Source: Melanocharis versteri (lineage: Eukaryota; Chordata; Aves; Passeriformes; Melanocharitidae). From it: a DNA stretch of 64,000 nucleotides. The DNA is taken from positions 124,001-188,000 of the forward strand of contig VZTG01001074.1 of NCBI GenBank assembly GCA_013397845.1. The letters are read 5' to 3'. The position numbers were made by a program, and so were the translations under genes. Of this stretch, positions 26,080 through 38,059 are shown piece after piece; the stretch's first letter is position 1, and the number at the start of each line of letters is the position of its first letter. The notes below the pieces were generated by a model. It made no database searches and was not told where the DNA came from. It saw only the letters and a program-made list of their open reading frames with translations.

Positions 26080-26300
26080 TGTGCTACTTTAACTGGGCTG
26101 TAGAAAATGCGTAACATTTTTAGACAGGAATTCTGTTAATTGTGCAAGTTGAGATGCTTCATTTGCATCAAAAACAATAAGTTGGCAAGAAAGCTTGCTA
26201 ACCGTGCCAGATCTAAAGGTGTTACCATGACGGTAAGAAGAATTGGTTTAAGAAACCATTTATTTGATGAAATTGGAGGATCCCCAACTTCATAAATCAA
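26080..26300. promoter_or_regulatory. Candidate conserved noncoding element
   Basis: Repeat-free block with a perfect inverted POU octamer ATTTGCAT (26161-26168) next to AAACAATA (SOX/forkhead-like), and GGTGTTACCATGACGGTAAG (26219-26238), which contains a short inverted TTACC/GGTAA pair. The pattern suits an enhancer-type element. Evidence is motif-based only. Confidence 0.22.
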
Positions 26301-26923
26301 TTCCCAAATTGCAGGAAAAAATATTACCTTTTAAATGCCCCTAATTGTTATTCATTATTCTAGGCCCTCTAAACCTCACCAGAGTGGTTTATTGATGATG
26401 TAGTCTTCAAAGAACATTATTCAGGCAATGGAAAGGGGAAAAAAAAGAAGAAGCAGAAAAAAAAAAGAGTACTGCACCAGCATAATGAATTGCATTGGAC
26501 AACATTGAGAAGTTTTAGTTTGTTTGCTTTAAGCTAATTTAACAAAAAGGTGGATTTCTTCCCCCCTCTTATTCTTTCTTGAAGTCAGTTTAAAAAGAAA
26601 CAAATTTATTTAACAGGAAAAAGGCAGCAGTGAAATTCATACAAAATTACTGTGTCGGAATTTGTAGGTTAACTCCTGAAATACCAAATCCTTCAGTACA
26701 AGACAGGGTTCATTTGCTGGACGGCTCCTGACTGCAGGTTTTGTGTTCTTGGGCTATTTGTCTAAGGACTCAATAGCTGAGGTATCCCCCTGGTCCCACA
26801 GACACCACAGCCAGCTTTGGCACTGCCACAACATACCCAGGTTTTCACATGGTGGCCTTAAATCACAGGTTTTTTGGTCTCAGGAATTTCTCCTAAGTCA
26901 GGGGAAGTTCAATGTGCACATTA

Positions 26924-27020
26924 GACCTGATTTAGTGAAGGACTCCAGTGTGCCTAATGTTAAGCATGCAAATCGTCCTATTCATTCCACTGGGACCAAT
27001 TCACTGGGTAAAATATTGGC
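26924..27020 (+). mobile_element. Old MITE-type repeat remnant (same type as 63759-63872)
   Basis: GACCTGATTTAGTGAAGGAC, then CCTAATGTTAAGCATGCAAA, then CCACTGGGACCAATTCAC follow in order a remembered ancient amniote palindromic repeat. Its consensus end reads roughly GGCCCTGATTCAGCAAAGCA, followed by a TTAAGCATG block and an AATGGGACTACTCAC block. The second copy at 63759-63872 preserves the opposite end. Heavy divergence implies great age. The apparent octamer ATGCAAAT at 26966 lies inside it and is probably part of the repeat. Confidence 0.45.
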
Positions 27021-27029
27021 TCCAATAAA

Positions 27030-28170
27030 AGCATAATTCCCACTTAGGGTGTTTCTTTAGAGGCAATTCCTTCACAGGACAAAAGCAGATGGAGGTGCTA
27101 CACAGACACTGCTGAAAAACAACAGTCGGGAAAATATCGTCCTACACAAGAAGGAAAAAAATCACATGGGGGGGAAGTTAAAAAGAACAGTATGAAGAGA
27201 ATGAGAGTCATCCAGTGATAGAGAAAAGGTACTAGGAAAGAGGGAGAAAAACAGGGTTCTGCATGGGGCTTGAGCAAATCTGCTGGAAGAAGTGCATTTA
27301 TCTGTCCTGGGCAGCAGTTACACACCCACTGCAACAGCAACTGAGTGAAAAAGTGAAACAATTTCAAGAATCACCTGTAATTTCAAGAATCATCTGTATC
27401 TCAGACAGGTCTCAGTAAAACACTGGCTTTCTGCCCACAGACACACAGGTTACAACCTGAATAATTATATCCATCCAAAGGAGAAAAAGTGTCACCCCAG
27501 AGATGGAAGTGATTTTTAGTGCAACTCATTCAGTGACGAATACAATATTGGGGTACCCAAGATAAAATGACCCCAAGGGGTGAGAGCCAAGGCCAGGATT
27601 CCTCAACGTGAAATCTCTCCCAGCTACTGGGCAGTTCTGCCCTCAGTTAAAACACATTTTAAACACTGACTGCTTACATTTTCATATCCTAACTGAAAAC
27701 TCTGCTGATAAGTTTCAGAAGATCTGTTATATCATCAGACCTGAACTGATTCAGAACATGCAAGGGGGAAAAAAAAAAGAGAGACTAAAAAAAGAGAAAT
27801 AGCAAAAGAAACTTCAACAGTTCTCAGTCTCTTAGGGGGAAAAAAAAAAAGACAACAGTGTTTTCTTTCACTTTTATTACAGAATTTACCCTGGGACTGG
27901 GCAGATTTCAGACACGCTGGCACACAACAAGAGAAGGTGAGGGGGGCACTGCTCCATTAATTTCCTCGCTTGTTCCCTCTGCAGCAATCTAAACAGAACT
28001 AATTCTGATGTTCCAGTGTGTGTTGTCTGCCTCGAAGTGAGAACAAAACAAAAGCAGCATTAAACTGAGCTATGTGGTCATCCACACACCATACTGGTTT
28101 GGATGACTCTCTGTCTGTGTGGCTTTTTGTATTAGAGCTGGTATCAATGGCCTCCTTGTTGTCTGTTGAG
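27030..28170. other. Non-genic stretch
   Basis: No gene is recognised. It holds a 19-bp tandem duplication (27360-27397) and two A-rich patches with A10 runs near 27769 and 27840. Nothing else is recognised. Confidence 0.5.
27360..27397. repeat. 19-bp tandem duplication
   Basis: AATTTCAAGAATCACCTGT (27360-27378) is followed directly by the same unit with one C-to-T change (27379-27397). It looks like a recent small slippage or duplication event. Confidence 0.85.
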
Positions 28171-28179
28171 CCCCCATGG

Positions 28180-28445
28180 GGTTACATGAGTACTATCTCA
28201 ATTCAATAGCTTTTCTCTCAACCATTGTCTTTTAATATAGGTTTATAGTCCTCAAGGATATATGCTGCATTACAATTAGTCATAATGTCCAGCGGCTACT
28301 GAGGCCTATTTGCAACACAGAGTTTATTGCCCTTTGTGAGGCTGACAAAGAGATACTTGTTGAGAGCCGTACACAAAAGGCAAACACAATGTATGAATTT
28401 CTCAGCAATATAAAAGACGAAAATAAAAGCTGGTCAGTAAATAGT
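28180..28445. promoter_or_regulatory. Candidate conserved noncoding element
   Basis: Repeat-free block with low complexity bias, many short homeodomain-type and MEF2/TATA-like cores, and GCCCTTTGTGAGGCTGACAAAG near 28330, where CTTTGT and ACAAAG form an inverted TCF/LEF- or SOX-like pair. A composition-based inference; conservation is not testable here. Confidence 0.22.
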
Positions 28446-28449
28446 TCTA

Positions 28450-30520
28450 ACAGAGCAAGTAGCATCTCTTCTTTCACCTCCTCTGGGCCCCACTCCTGGC
28501 TTTCTCAAATCAATGCATCTCACCTAATTTTAAAGCAACATCTTGCAGAGACAGGAAAAAGTGACTCTGCATTGTGTGCTCAGCACTGCTTTCCACTGTA
28601 CTGTCACTGAAAAGAGATGAAGTGGCAGGAATTATGTTTTACACCCTGTGCTGGAGGTCTCTGTCATTTCTCAAGTTCAAAAACTCACTGCAAGTCCTCT
28701 CGCCGGGGTTCAATGCAGTCTGACTGGCAAAGCAAAGGAACAGAGATCTCGATGTGACAAAATGAAGTTAATTGTGTGACAAAGGCTGTCCCCACCTCTT
28801 CTGTTTCAGATGCACAAAGCATGGTTCAGACCAGACTTCCAATCTGGCAAAAAGAATTTGCACCGAGGGGCTGTCAGCAAAGCAAACCCAAACTGTGCTC
28901 CATTGCTCTGCCCTCTAAGAGCTCCTCAGTAGTGATGGGAAACGAGACACTGGCAAAAAACGGTCACCTCTGCACTAAAAGTGAAAGAAAATAATAGAAA
29001 CTCACTGCTGGGAGAGAGTGCGGTGTCATCTGTGGGTGGTTATTCATCAGGGGATCCTCCCCAGCCAGAGGATTTTAGAATTAGCAGTTGCAAACTCTAA
29101 ACACAAGGATCCTTTACACATCCTCCTGTGTGTCCAAGTACAAAATATCCCTGTCACTTATCATGAAGTCAAAAGATACATAAACAAGAAAACCAAAGCT
29201 TATATTTATTTCTTTCTCTCTGGTTCCTCAGCACTTTGGAGAATTCCTTGGACACAATCTGAGCTCATTAGCTGATGAGGATTTTTTTCTGCTGTCTCAT
29301 GGCTTCTTTTCAGAGTTTTTCAGTCCTACTTGCCAACTTTCTCTGGCCTACTCTGGGTCCTGCCATTAGGCTTGGTTTTTCTCTTAGGAAATTATTTATT
29401 CCTTCCTCGGAGCTCTGTCTGTGTTTCTTGTTCCTCCATGACTTCTTTTTCAACAAATGTTTCATCCTCCTGCTTCTGTCCAAGAAATTACCAAAGTCCT
29501 TATTTCCCTCTCCTGGCATTATGGGAGAAAATCTGTTCTCCTGACTCCCTGTTCAGAACAAAGGCATTAAGATGAGTGACTCTCCATGGTCATTATGCTG
29601 CAGAACGTGACAGACCTTGGGAGAAAATGATGGATTCACTATCTGCAGCAATCCAGGACGCTCCCATTTTTCATACCAGCAACTTCATAACTTCAACCAG
29701 AATTCATAAATTGTACTTAAGACCTCCATATCAAGACAGGCCACAAGAGTCCTCAAGGAATTGTCACATCTCTAAGGCGTTAAAGCCATCTCTCATTCAC
29801 CAGGTAGCTGTGTGGGTACTGATATGGAAAACCTACAGCAGCTTTGCAGAATCAAACAAGAGTAACGAGTGTTTTTGGACTCCTCAAGAATGTTTGCCAA
29901 TACACCTTTGAACACGAGTTAAATATCACAGCTAATTTTGTACCAAGGCAGATGTATGTGTTCAATGGCTCTTCATACTAAAATAAAATATTTCCCTGGT
30001 GAAAACATTTATTTTCCAATGAATTCAAACAGATAAATAACAGAGACACATCAGTTCAGGATAAAACCTCTCCCTTGTGTGTTCCAGGAAACACAACTTT
30101 TATTTGATCCTAACCTTTGAGGGCTGAAAACTTTCTCTTAGCACTTAAATAGCAACATCATCTATTAGCTTTTCAGCCCAGAAAAGCTTTCACAGGGAAT
30201 TGTAAATCACTGCTCCCTACAAGCCACGTGCTATAGGAACTTTAGTCTGAAAACTCCTGACAAATTGCTTGCTTCTTAGATATTCATTGCATAGATCTAG
30301 ATCAGATGCAGAAATTCACGTTTTTTTTCCACATGCCAACCTTCTATATTTTAAATTCATCATGAAGAAAAAAAGAGAATAGCAACAGGATGTTAGGAAT
30401 GTCTTCCTGAGCATGTGAGTTTAGGTATGAGTTTGCGTTCTGTATTTTCGCTGGCAGATATTAGCAGTGTAAACACCTGCATTTAAGCCTCCTTCTAGTC
30501 AAAGGCTTTGTCTTTACTTT
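28450..30520. other. Non-genic stretch
   Basis: No gene, RNA or transposon is recognised. The longest open stretches (89 codons at 29275-29544; 111 codons at 29576-29911) lack family resemblance and splice framing. Confidence 0.5.
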
Positions 30521-30529
30521 AAAAGTTGT

Positions 30530-30690
30530 ATGTGTGCATTAATAATAAAGCTGAAGATGTAAATAAAGGTATGCAAATAACAAAAGAATATGTAAATAAT
30601 AATAAAGATTTTATTCCCAACAACCAAATATGCCACTAAAATTTAATTGGATATAATAAATATTCATCAGGACATTTAAATCAGGAGGAA
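30530..30690. promoter_or_regulatory. AT-rich block with POU and forkhead-like motif cluster
   Basis: A perfect POU octamer ATGCAAAT (30571-30578) is flanked by two identical forkhead-like GTAAATAA words (30559-30566 and 30592-30599), with AATAATAAAG repeated on both sides. Farther right are TTTAATTG and ATAATAAATATTCAT. The clustering suggests an AT-hook, homeodomain or forkhead bound element, but such words are common in AT-rich DNA. Confidence 0.25.
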
Positions 30691-30699
30691 AAGAGGTGT

Positions 30700-33600
30700 A
30701 AAATATACATAAGGATTTCTTAATAAATGTGTGCACACTTCAGAGGAGTGCCTTTGGGTGAGTTGTAGCTGGGATATTAAAAGGTGTAGGTATGTGTAGA
30801 TATATAGGTGATACTGTGTGAGCTCAGCCTCCAGCCATGCCCCCCACCCCAGGGGTGCCAGGCCCAGCACCCACAGCCTCACAGCCAAGATCAAACACCC
30901 AACAGCCGCACTGAGGGCCAGAGAATTCATCTTCTGCTGGACTTTTTTCAGTCTGCCAGACCCTGTCCCTGCACACACCCTTCGGGAAGGGCGAAACACA
31001 GCTCGCCTCCCCCGTGGCTCCTCACGCCCACGATCAGGGGAGTGAGAGGGGTCAGCCTGTCCCCTGGGAGATGAAATAATCCCTTGTAAGTACGTTACTC
31101 ATCACAGAGAATCAAAGATACACATGCAAAGAGCCGCAAAAAGCATTACATGGTCAGTTCTCACAGCTGACCAAAGTTCGAAACTTCTTGCTCTGCTTCT
31201 CCTGTCCTCCCTTTATAAATGCACATCTCCATGTGTTGGTGTACACAGTCATCAATCTCCGCGGGATTTTCATGCTCGGTGTATCACTTTCTCTGTTCTT
31301 TTGGACATGGTCCTTTGCAGACAGAATAGTTACAAAGGCACTTCTCACAATACATCACTACACTTAACACAGCAACCAGCAGAAGTGGGCGAGAACAAAA
31401 CAGATATTTGGAGGGGGAGTAGACTGAAATTAAAATTCAGTCACGGGAAAACCAAGCTAAGCCCAGCAAACACACACGGTCAGGATATTATAGAATGCGT
31501 TTTTTCTTTCTGCTGTTCACATAAACACTCCTATATGCCACCATAAATTTCCGACAAACAAAATCTTCCTTTTACAGCAGTTTAAGGAAGAATGATAATC
31601 CTCCCATCATTTTATCCCTACACAAGCCCATTCCTCAGATAGTGTAAAGCTCTGTAGCATGACTTGCTTCAGTGAAGTGAGACTAATTCATCCCCCCTCC
31701 CCCTGAATCCTTTCTCCTTTGCACTGAAGTTCAGTTTCACTCTGCTATTGCTATCTTCCAAAGCAAAGCAAAAGTTTCCCACAGGATTATCTGCTGCCCA
31801 TGGACTATCATTTAGGTGACAATCACAGCACAGGTTTTGGGAGCAGGAAACACACCCCACAAACTGAACAGGAGTTCAGTGTTGCCTGACTTATTCCTGA
31901 TGTCACTCACTGCCGTGCACAATAAAAGTGAGGCTGGCCCTGTTCTCCAGCTGTTTCTTCATTTTCTCCAGCAGTGCTAGGTTCCTGCTTGCTGTTCCCA
32001 ACTCCTTTTAAGTCACCTCCCTGGATTAAGTCCCGAGCAACTCAAATTAATATCCTCCCTAATAATCCTCAAAGCTACACCACTAGTGAGCTGCATGTTT
32101 CTCATATGTTAACTTTTAATATTCCAAAGCAAACCACGCCACTGAGCCGAGTGTCACCTTTACACAGGGACTAAATTTAGTTCCTGTTCTGTGCTGTCAC
32201 AAGTGTCACTGCAGTTTATGGCTGTTTTGTTCTAGAAATCCACATGTACCTGTTTATAAAAGCTGCACAGAAAGAGCTTACTGGCTGGGTGGATACACAG
32301 CTGAAAACTGAATTTTCCTGAAATAACAATTTTCTTAAAAGCCAGGAGTGTAGCTTTTGTGTTGGTGGGAAATGAGGGTTATTTGATCTAGAAATACAGG
32401 AAGAAAGATGAAATAGTCACTCAGGAAGATATTTTTTACATTTATCATTTACCATGATTTTGGATTCCCAGGTGAATCTCAGGCTAGAAAGTGGAGAGAA
32501 CTGCATTGTTGCTTTAGAGTGTAAGAAACTTCTGGTTACAGGGAACAGCCCAGGATAGGACTGGTTTACAAATGCTCACCTACTCCTGACACACAGCAGT
32601 AAGGCAGAGAGGATTTCATTTCCATTTCAAAAATACCCTTCAGGGAAGGGGCAGAATCATCAGATACCTGGATCTTTCCTGGGAAATGGCCATGCAGATG
32701 ATGCTTATGACAACTCCCAGAAATTCGGTGCCCAGAAATAAAAAATTCAATCTGAAAATATCATCTGTTGCTCTATTCTTGGCCTGTTACATACTATATA
32801 TTCCTCCTTGTTCTAATCATGCACCAAGTTATTAAAAATACAAATTATATCATGCTCTTGGAAGTTGCCAAATTCACAGCCACCAAGAACATAAATAAGG
32901 CCCTTTATTTCATTGGTAGAAAGGCAAGCATTTGCTAAAGGAGATTTTAAGGGCTCTAATCCTTTTGGAGATGGGCAAGTCCTTCTGCTACTGTCTACAC
33001 TGTTTGTCCACTTTCCCTGGAGAAGCAAGGAAGGAGCTGTGCTCTCTGCTCCCCATGGAGCTGACGTGCATGGCTCTGCATCCACTGCTCTTCATCCACA
33101 CAGATGGAGAGCTTGGCAACCAGCTATCTTAAACTTTTCTGAAAGCAAATATAACCCTGCTTTATCTCTTGTCCTTCTAACATTGTCTGGAAGAGACATT
33201 GGCGTTTTGCTTTGCGGGTCCCTAAGGAGAGGGTAAAAGTATAAAAGGGAAGGAAAAAAAAACAAACACAGAAAAACAGATAAATATCTAAAGTTTCCAA
33301 CAAAACACATGGTTTAACTTAAGGAAAATTTAGACAGCAATCTCTTAGAAAAATATGTATTTAAGTTTTTCTCTATGTGGAGTGGAGGAAAAAACTCAGA
33401 GGGGAGGGAGATATCAGACAGGAGATTTGAAAAATCTTGAGATTATCATGGTTCACTTCAGCTCTGCACAGTGCGTCTGACACCAGCTCCGAGGAGCAAA
33501 GTCCAGGCCCTGTGAACTCAGTCTAAGATAAAACTCCCTATTCAGTGATCCCCAAGCACCCAAATGATAATAAACACATTGAAGAATCCTGTGTATTCGA

Positions 33601-36600
33601 GCCAAAAGAAAGATGTTTTCAAGAACTGACCTGCTTTCCCTTCCCTCCAGTTTTGGGTCTAGCAAAGGAGGGTTGAATGACCCTGCCTGCCTCCCTCTCC
33701 AACACTAAACAAAAGTCAGTTTTTCCTGCTCATCCCATTGCCCAGTGCAAGCCTAAGCCCTGGCCAGCATTCCATAACCACTCTGCCTTTCCTGTTGCTG
33801 TGTGTCACCTAAAAGCCTCACACCTGACAGACTCGGGGATCAAGCCCTGCATTATCTAGCCCTGCTTTTATGAACTTATCCTGGTACTAATTCCTTGTCT
33901 TTTCCTTTCTTGTCCACAGAAGCAGAGATCAAGCGATGTTCTTCCTACCATGGACTTTCCTGGTAGTTTATTGGTTCAGAAGCAAGTCTCAGTTCCATCC
34001 ACCAGCAGTTTTATATGCTCTATACTGAACCGCTTAAGATTTCTTATGTAGTTTATCCTAAACTCAGTAGAGCTGGTAGAAACCAGCTTCAGAGCACTTT
34101 GGATTTCATCTGATTAAAATTAATTTCCTGGCATCTTTGCTTTCATTTATCAGCCTTGGGAAAAGTCACAAGTACACCTACACATATTTTAGAAAGAAGC
34201 TATAAGAAAGTATCCACATCCTCCCTGAAGACACTCAAAGCAGCACTTATATCTGAGTAGGAATTCACAGCATACTCTAAATGGAATTTTCCAGCATGAG
34301 GCTTGAGCTCTGGAGACCTCTGTAGAGGCTTAATAATCTAACAGGGCAGTTGGAAATATAAAAAGGAACAAATATTTTGCAGAGCGGTACAGCCAGACAA
34401 GCTGCAAGTTTCCTCTGTAGTCCAGATCTGCCCAAACAGGACATCAAAAAAAGGTGAGAAACTGCAGCAGATCCTGCTTAACAACCCATCGAGAGGCTGA
34501 CCACAAGAAATTCACCACAATCATCTCTATGAAACACTCATCGACTCCCACATCTTTCACTCACCAGCACAGTTGATTCCTATCAACCTTGGGCAGACAG
34601 AGAAACAAACACAAAACCCTGACAAATGTCAATCCCCAAAGCAGCACCCAGACATCTAAACTGGGGCCTTAAACAGGGCAAAGTGCTTTCCCTAGTCAAA
34701 GTTACCCTCAGCAGAGAGGCAGCATAAATAAAAGAAGTAGTTACAATTGGAAGAAACAATTTTGATCAAAAAAAAATGTTATTGCACTTGAGGATTATTG
34801 CTGTGCCAGTGTCATCTGTCTGGCCTGACAGTGTCCACCACATCACTTTTGTGTGCACCCTTCGAGATTCCCAAGTACTTGAAATTTGGATAAAGCAGAC
34901 AGAATGTGACAATACAATAAATAAACTCGTGACATCACAGGGGGAAAAAAGAAATCAGCATCAGGAAGGTCAGAGCTCAAACCTTGGTAATCTGGATCTG
35001 CCCAATTGCATCATCATAAGAACCAGATGCTTCCCTCTTGCACCAACCACCACCTTGAGATTTTATGATCCACTTTTCTTTTGCTTGTACTTTAATTTAG
35101 GATTTATCAAGGATTCAAGTTAAGTCTCTTCAAAACAATGAACCTTGCAATCTGCATTGATGAGCTGTGTGGTGATATTTAACCAGATTAACACACTCAC
35201 ACCATGGCAAAGCCAAACTTCAGGTCGAAATGATGCCTTCCTGGGCGGAATGATTTTAGAAGATCAGAACAAAAAACATGTTTGGGAATATAAAATGCCG
35301 ATTATGAAACCACAGCGACCTGCTTGGGCTGTTGTGTTCTTGCCATGTGTCCTATGGCACAGCACAGCTATAAACTTGTCAGTGGTTTCTTCTCCCTCGT
35401 TTGATAGCGACCTCATCAAGTGTGAATCATAAAACCACATAAACTGCAACAATGCTGTCCTTCTACTGACTTCTCGGAACATAAACAATAATAACGTAAA
35501 TATGACTTACCAAAGACTTAACTAAAGCACTTAAAGGAAATCTATATTTTTATATAAACCACGGAGGTTTAGTGAAGTGGTATGATATTTCTGCTTAGCT
35601 CTGGATAGCTGGAAATTATCTCACTACTTAAAAGCAGTATATTCATTCCTTGGATGCTGAGAATTAAAGCCAAAATGGGTCTTTTATTTATTACATATTT
35701 TTGTGTTGTCATGTCAAGCAGCACAGGCATGAACGTTATAGACTGGTAAATGACTCGGTTTTGATCAGTTTATAAATGACAAAATGCTAGCAAGTGTCTT
35801 CATGTGAAATGTGAAGAGAAGTTCATTTCAAACAGCTTGAAACAGGGAAAAAGGATAATCTAGAAGAGATCTTATTTGCAGTTTATTGACCTCTCTCGAG
35901 TGTTCCTTTGGCTGTTGTTGGATCCTAACCTTAACTGATACTGAATATCCTCAGATGGAACTGAGTAGCAAGTCACGCAATCCTCATATTTCCATCAGCT
36001 GATCAGCAACCACAAATATTTGTAGTTTGTGTTATCTGAGCAATAATGAAAATCCAACATGGAAAAACTCAGACATGAAAATCAATGTTGAAACCACCTT
36101 AAAACCCTTAAGATGATAAAAGACAGAGTCAAGCCTGGAACACTGTCCTCAAAGTACCCCATTTTTACTGGTTCAACCCAAGGGTCTTCCAGGAGCAGCT
36201 TAGCACAGAACACTCATGGCCAAACCTTCTCACACAGCACCACGGCCCCTGATTTATGTCTCATAGCCCCTCTCCACCTGGGCTTCTTCCAGGCTGATTC
36301 CCTTGCCCTCAGCCCCCTCCAAGCAAGCTCAGCCCTGCCTCTGCTGAGCACAGAGCTCTAACCCCAGTGCTCCAACAAACGCAACGCAATGCAAACACTG
36401 CTTTAACCATCAAAACTTCCAGCGAGTATCAGGCTGAGACCTCAGCATCTGGACTGTCTGCCCTGGCTCAAGGGACGCTTGGAGCCCTTATGTTAAGTTA
36501 GAGCAGATTTTTGAACAAGATCTTTGTTCCTAGCTGGTGAAAAGTGAACAGCACCACTGCTAAACCGGTGCTGTATCTCTGTGTCACTGGGTGGTGCAGC

Positions 36601-37370
36601 CCCTGACACACAGATGCCAGTCACATACCTCAGGTTTCAAGCAAAGTCTCAGGAGAAAGCTGTGTGTATTCTTTTTGAAGCACTGGGTAAGTTTTAAGGA
36701 AAGATCACACGAAAATCGGGTCTAGCCAGAGAGCACACTAAGGCAAATTGAATCACCAGCTGTTTTTATCAAAAAATACAATCAAGGAGAAAACAGCAAA
36801 TTAGGATGCTCACCACCAATTACTGCAGTAAGCAAGATAAAAATAAAGCGATTTGGGAAACCTATGACTCCTTCCCACCCAACACTCACTTCCAAAAACT
36901 TGCAAGAGCAAAAATGGATTTTACTAGGTTCAAAAATAGCAATGGAAATGACAAACAGTATACAACTAAATACATCTGCACTATCAGACACAATGTTCAA
37001 ATAATAAACGAGGCTGAATTGTTCCAACCTGAGGATCTAAAGTGCTTTCACACAGGCACTGTCACTGGTGACCACAACAGTTGATATTCAAAAGAAAACT
37101 TCCACCTATTTTCTCTATCCCGCTTAATTGAATTTCTTAGCAGTTTCAGAATCTATGGGTTTAATCTAAGGAGAATCTAATTTAAAGACCACAGGGCTGA
37201 TAAACGAAGTTGTAAAGAAATCCTAAGGAAAACTAAACCTGTCAACAGGTCAAAATTCTGCAAATAAAAGGTCTGTGGTATGGAAAAAGCATTTGCTGTG
37301 TTTCTTGCATCAGTCCCACATCATCTGAGTTCTCACGTGGGAGACCCCAGCTTTAAGGGCTGCATTATTT
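30700..37370. other. Non-genic stretch
   Basis: About 6.7 kb without a recognised gene or transposon. A C-rich patch lies at 30837-30850 and another near 31692. A strong acceptor-like site (pyrimidine tract ending CCACAG at 33919) is followed by two short open frames but no clear donor. A block at 35530-35720 looks like unique conserved-type DNA, though nothing decisive is seen. No open stretch exceeds 140 codons (31124-31546). Confidence 0.5.
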
Positions 37371-37380
37371 ACCTAAAAAA

Positions 37381-37640
37381 GGCAAAGCCGGGCAGAAAAC
37401 CCCAGCAGCTCTTTCGCATGGGAGCTCTGTGCCGTGACCTTGGGTGAGCCACGGGCTATTCTCCCTCTGTCAATGACAGACAATGATGCTTCGCCCCTTT
37501 GACAGGCGCTTTGAGGTCTGTAAACAAAGGGCTCTGGGTTCTGAAATCCTGGGTACACTCTGCTTGGCACGTTCCCCGAGCTTTCGGTGAGAAAGGTGCC
37601 AACAACGTGCGGATAAATACGTGCGACGCAGAGGAGCCAT
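37381..37640. promoter_or_regulatory. CpG-richer patch, candidate regulatory element
   Basis: By eye about 14 CpG dinucleotides fall in 260 bases, in a window that is otherwise CpG-poor. The patch contains a forkhead site GTAAACAAAG (37519-37528), a MEIS/TGIF-like TTGACAGGCG (37499-37508) and an E-box CACGTT near 37568. No exon or start site can be identified. It may be a CpG-rich enhancer or an alternative promoter. It directly precedes the conserved-element-like block at 37650-37960. Confidence 0.3.
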
Positions 37641-37649
37641 AATTTATAA

Positions 37650-37960
37650 TATTGCCTGATCATTTGTTATTGTACCTGGTAATTGAGTGTAAGATGAGGT
37701 TTTCTTTCTGCTCTCATTGTTTTACCTTCTTTATTCTACCCATCCACAGCATATTAGAGCCATTTGATACAGACTAAAAGTTGGTATCTTGGCCCACAGA
37801 ACGACAGTGGCTGTACATTTTACTCCCTGGTTTTTTCAGGTCTGTTCTATTTTTGTGTTTATTTATTTGAGCCACTAAATTATCTAATTAGTGGCATATA
37901 TAGTTGAAACATGAGCTGCTGTGAATATTTACTGCACACTTGTTCAGGCATTTATCTAAA
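37650..37960. promoter_or_regulatory. Candidate conserved noncoding element
   Basis: AT-rich block without simple repeats. It includes the inverted repeat GCCACTAA (37871-37878) / TTAGTGGC (37888-37895), with a TAATTA homeodomain core inside the right arm, and further ATAGTTGAAA and TTTATTTGAG words. Conserved-type composition together with the adjoining CpG-richer patch makes this one of the better enhancer candidates in the window. Inference only. Confidence 0.27.
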
Positions 37961-38032
37961 TAGGTGGCATGCCAGGCCTATGTAATAAGGAATAATGATT
38001 CCTTAGAAGAGTTACAGGAAATTATGGAAGAC

Positions 38033-38049
38033 AAAAAAAAAAAAAAAAA
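38033..38049. repeat. A17 homopolymer
   Basis: Simple A tract within a short open stretch, where it would encode poly-lysine. That openness is an artefact of the tract, not a gene. Confidence 0.85.
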
Positions 38050-38059
38050 GGAAAAGTTT

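Noticed and set aside
38033..38049. A17 tract as a retroposon tail
   Set aside because: No polyadenylation signal, element body or target-site duplication around it.
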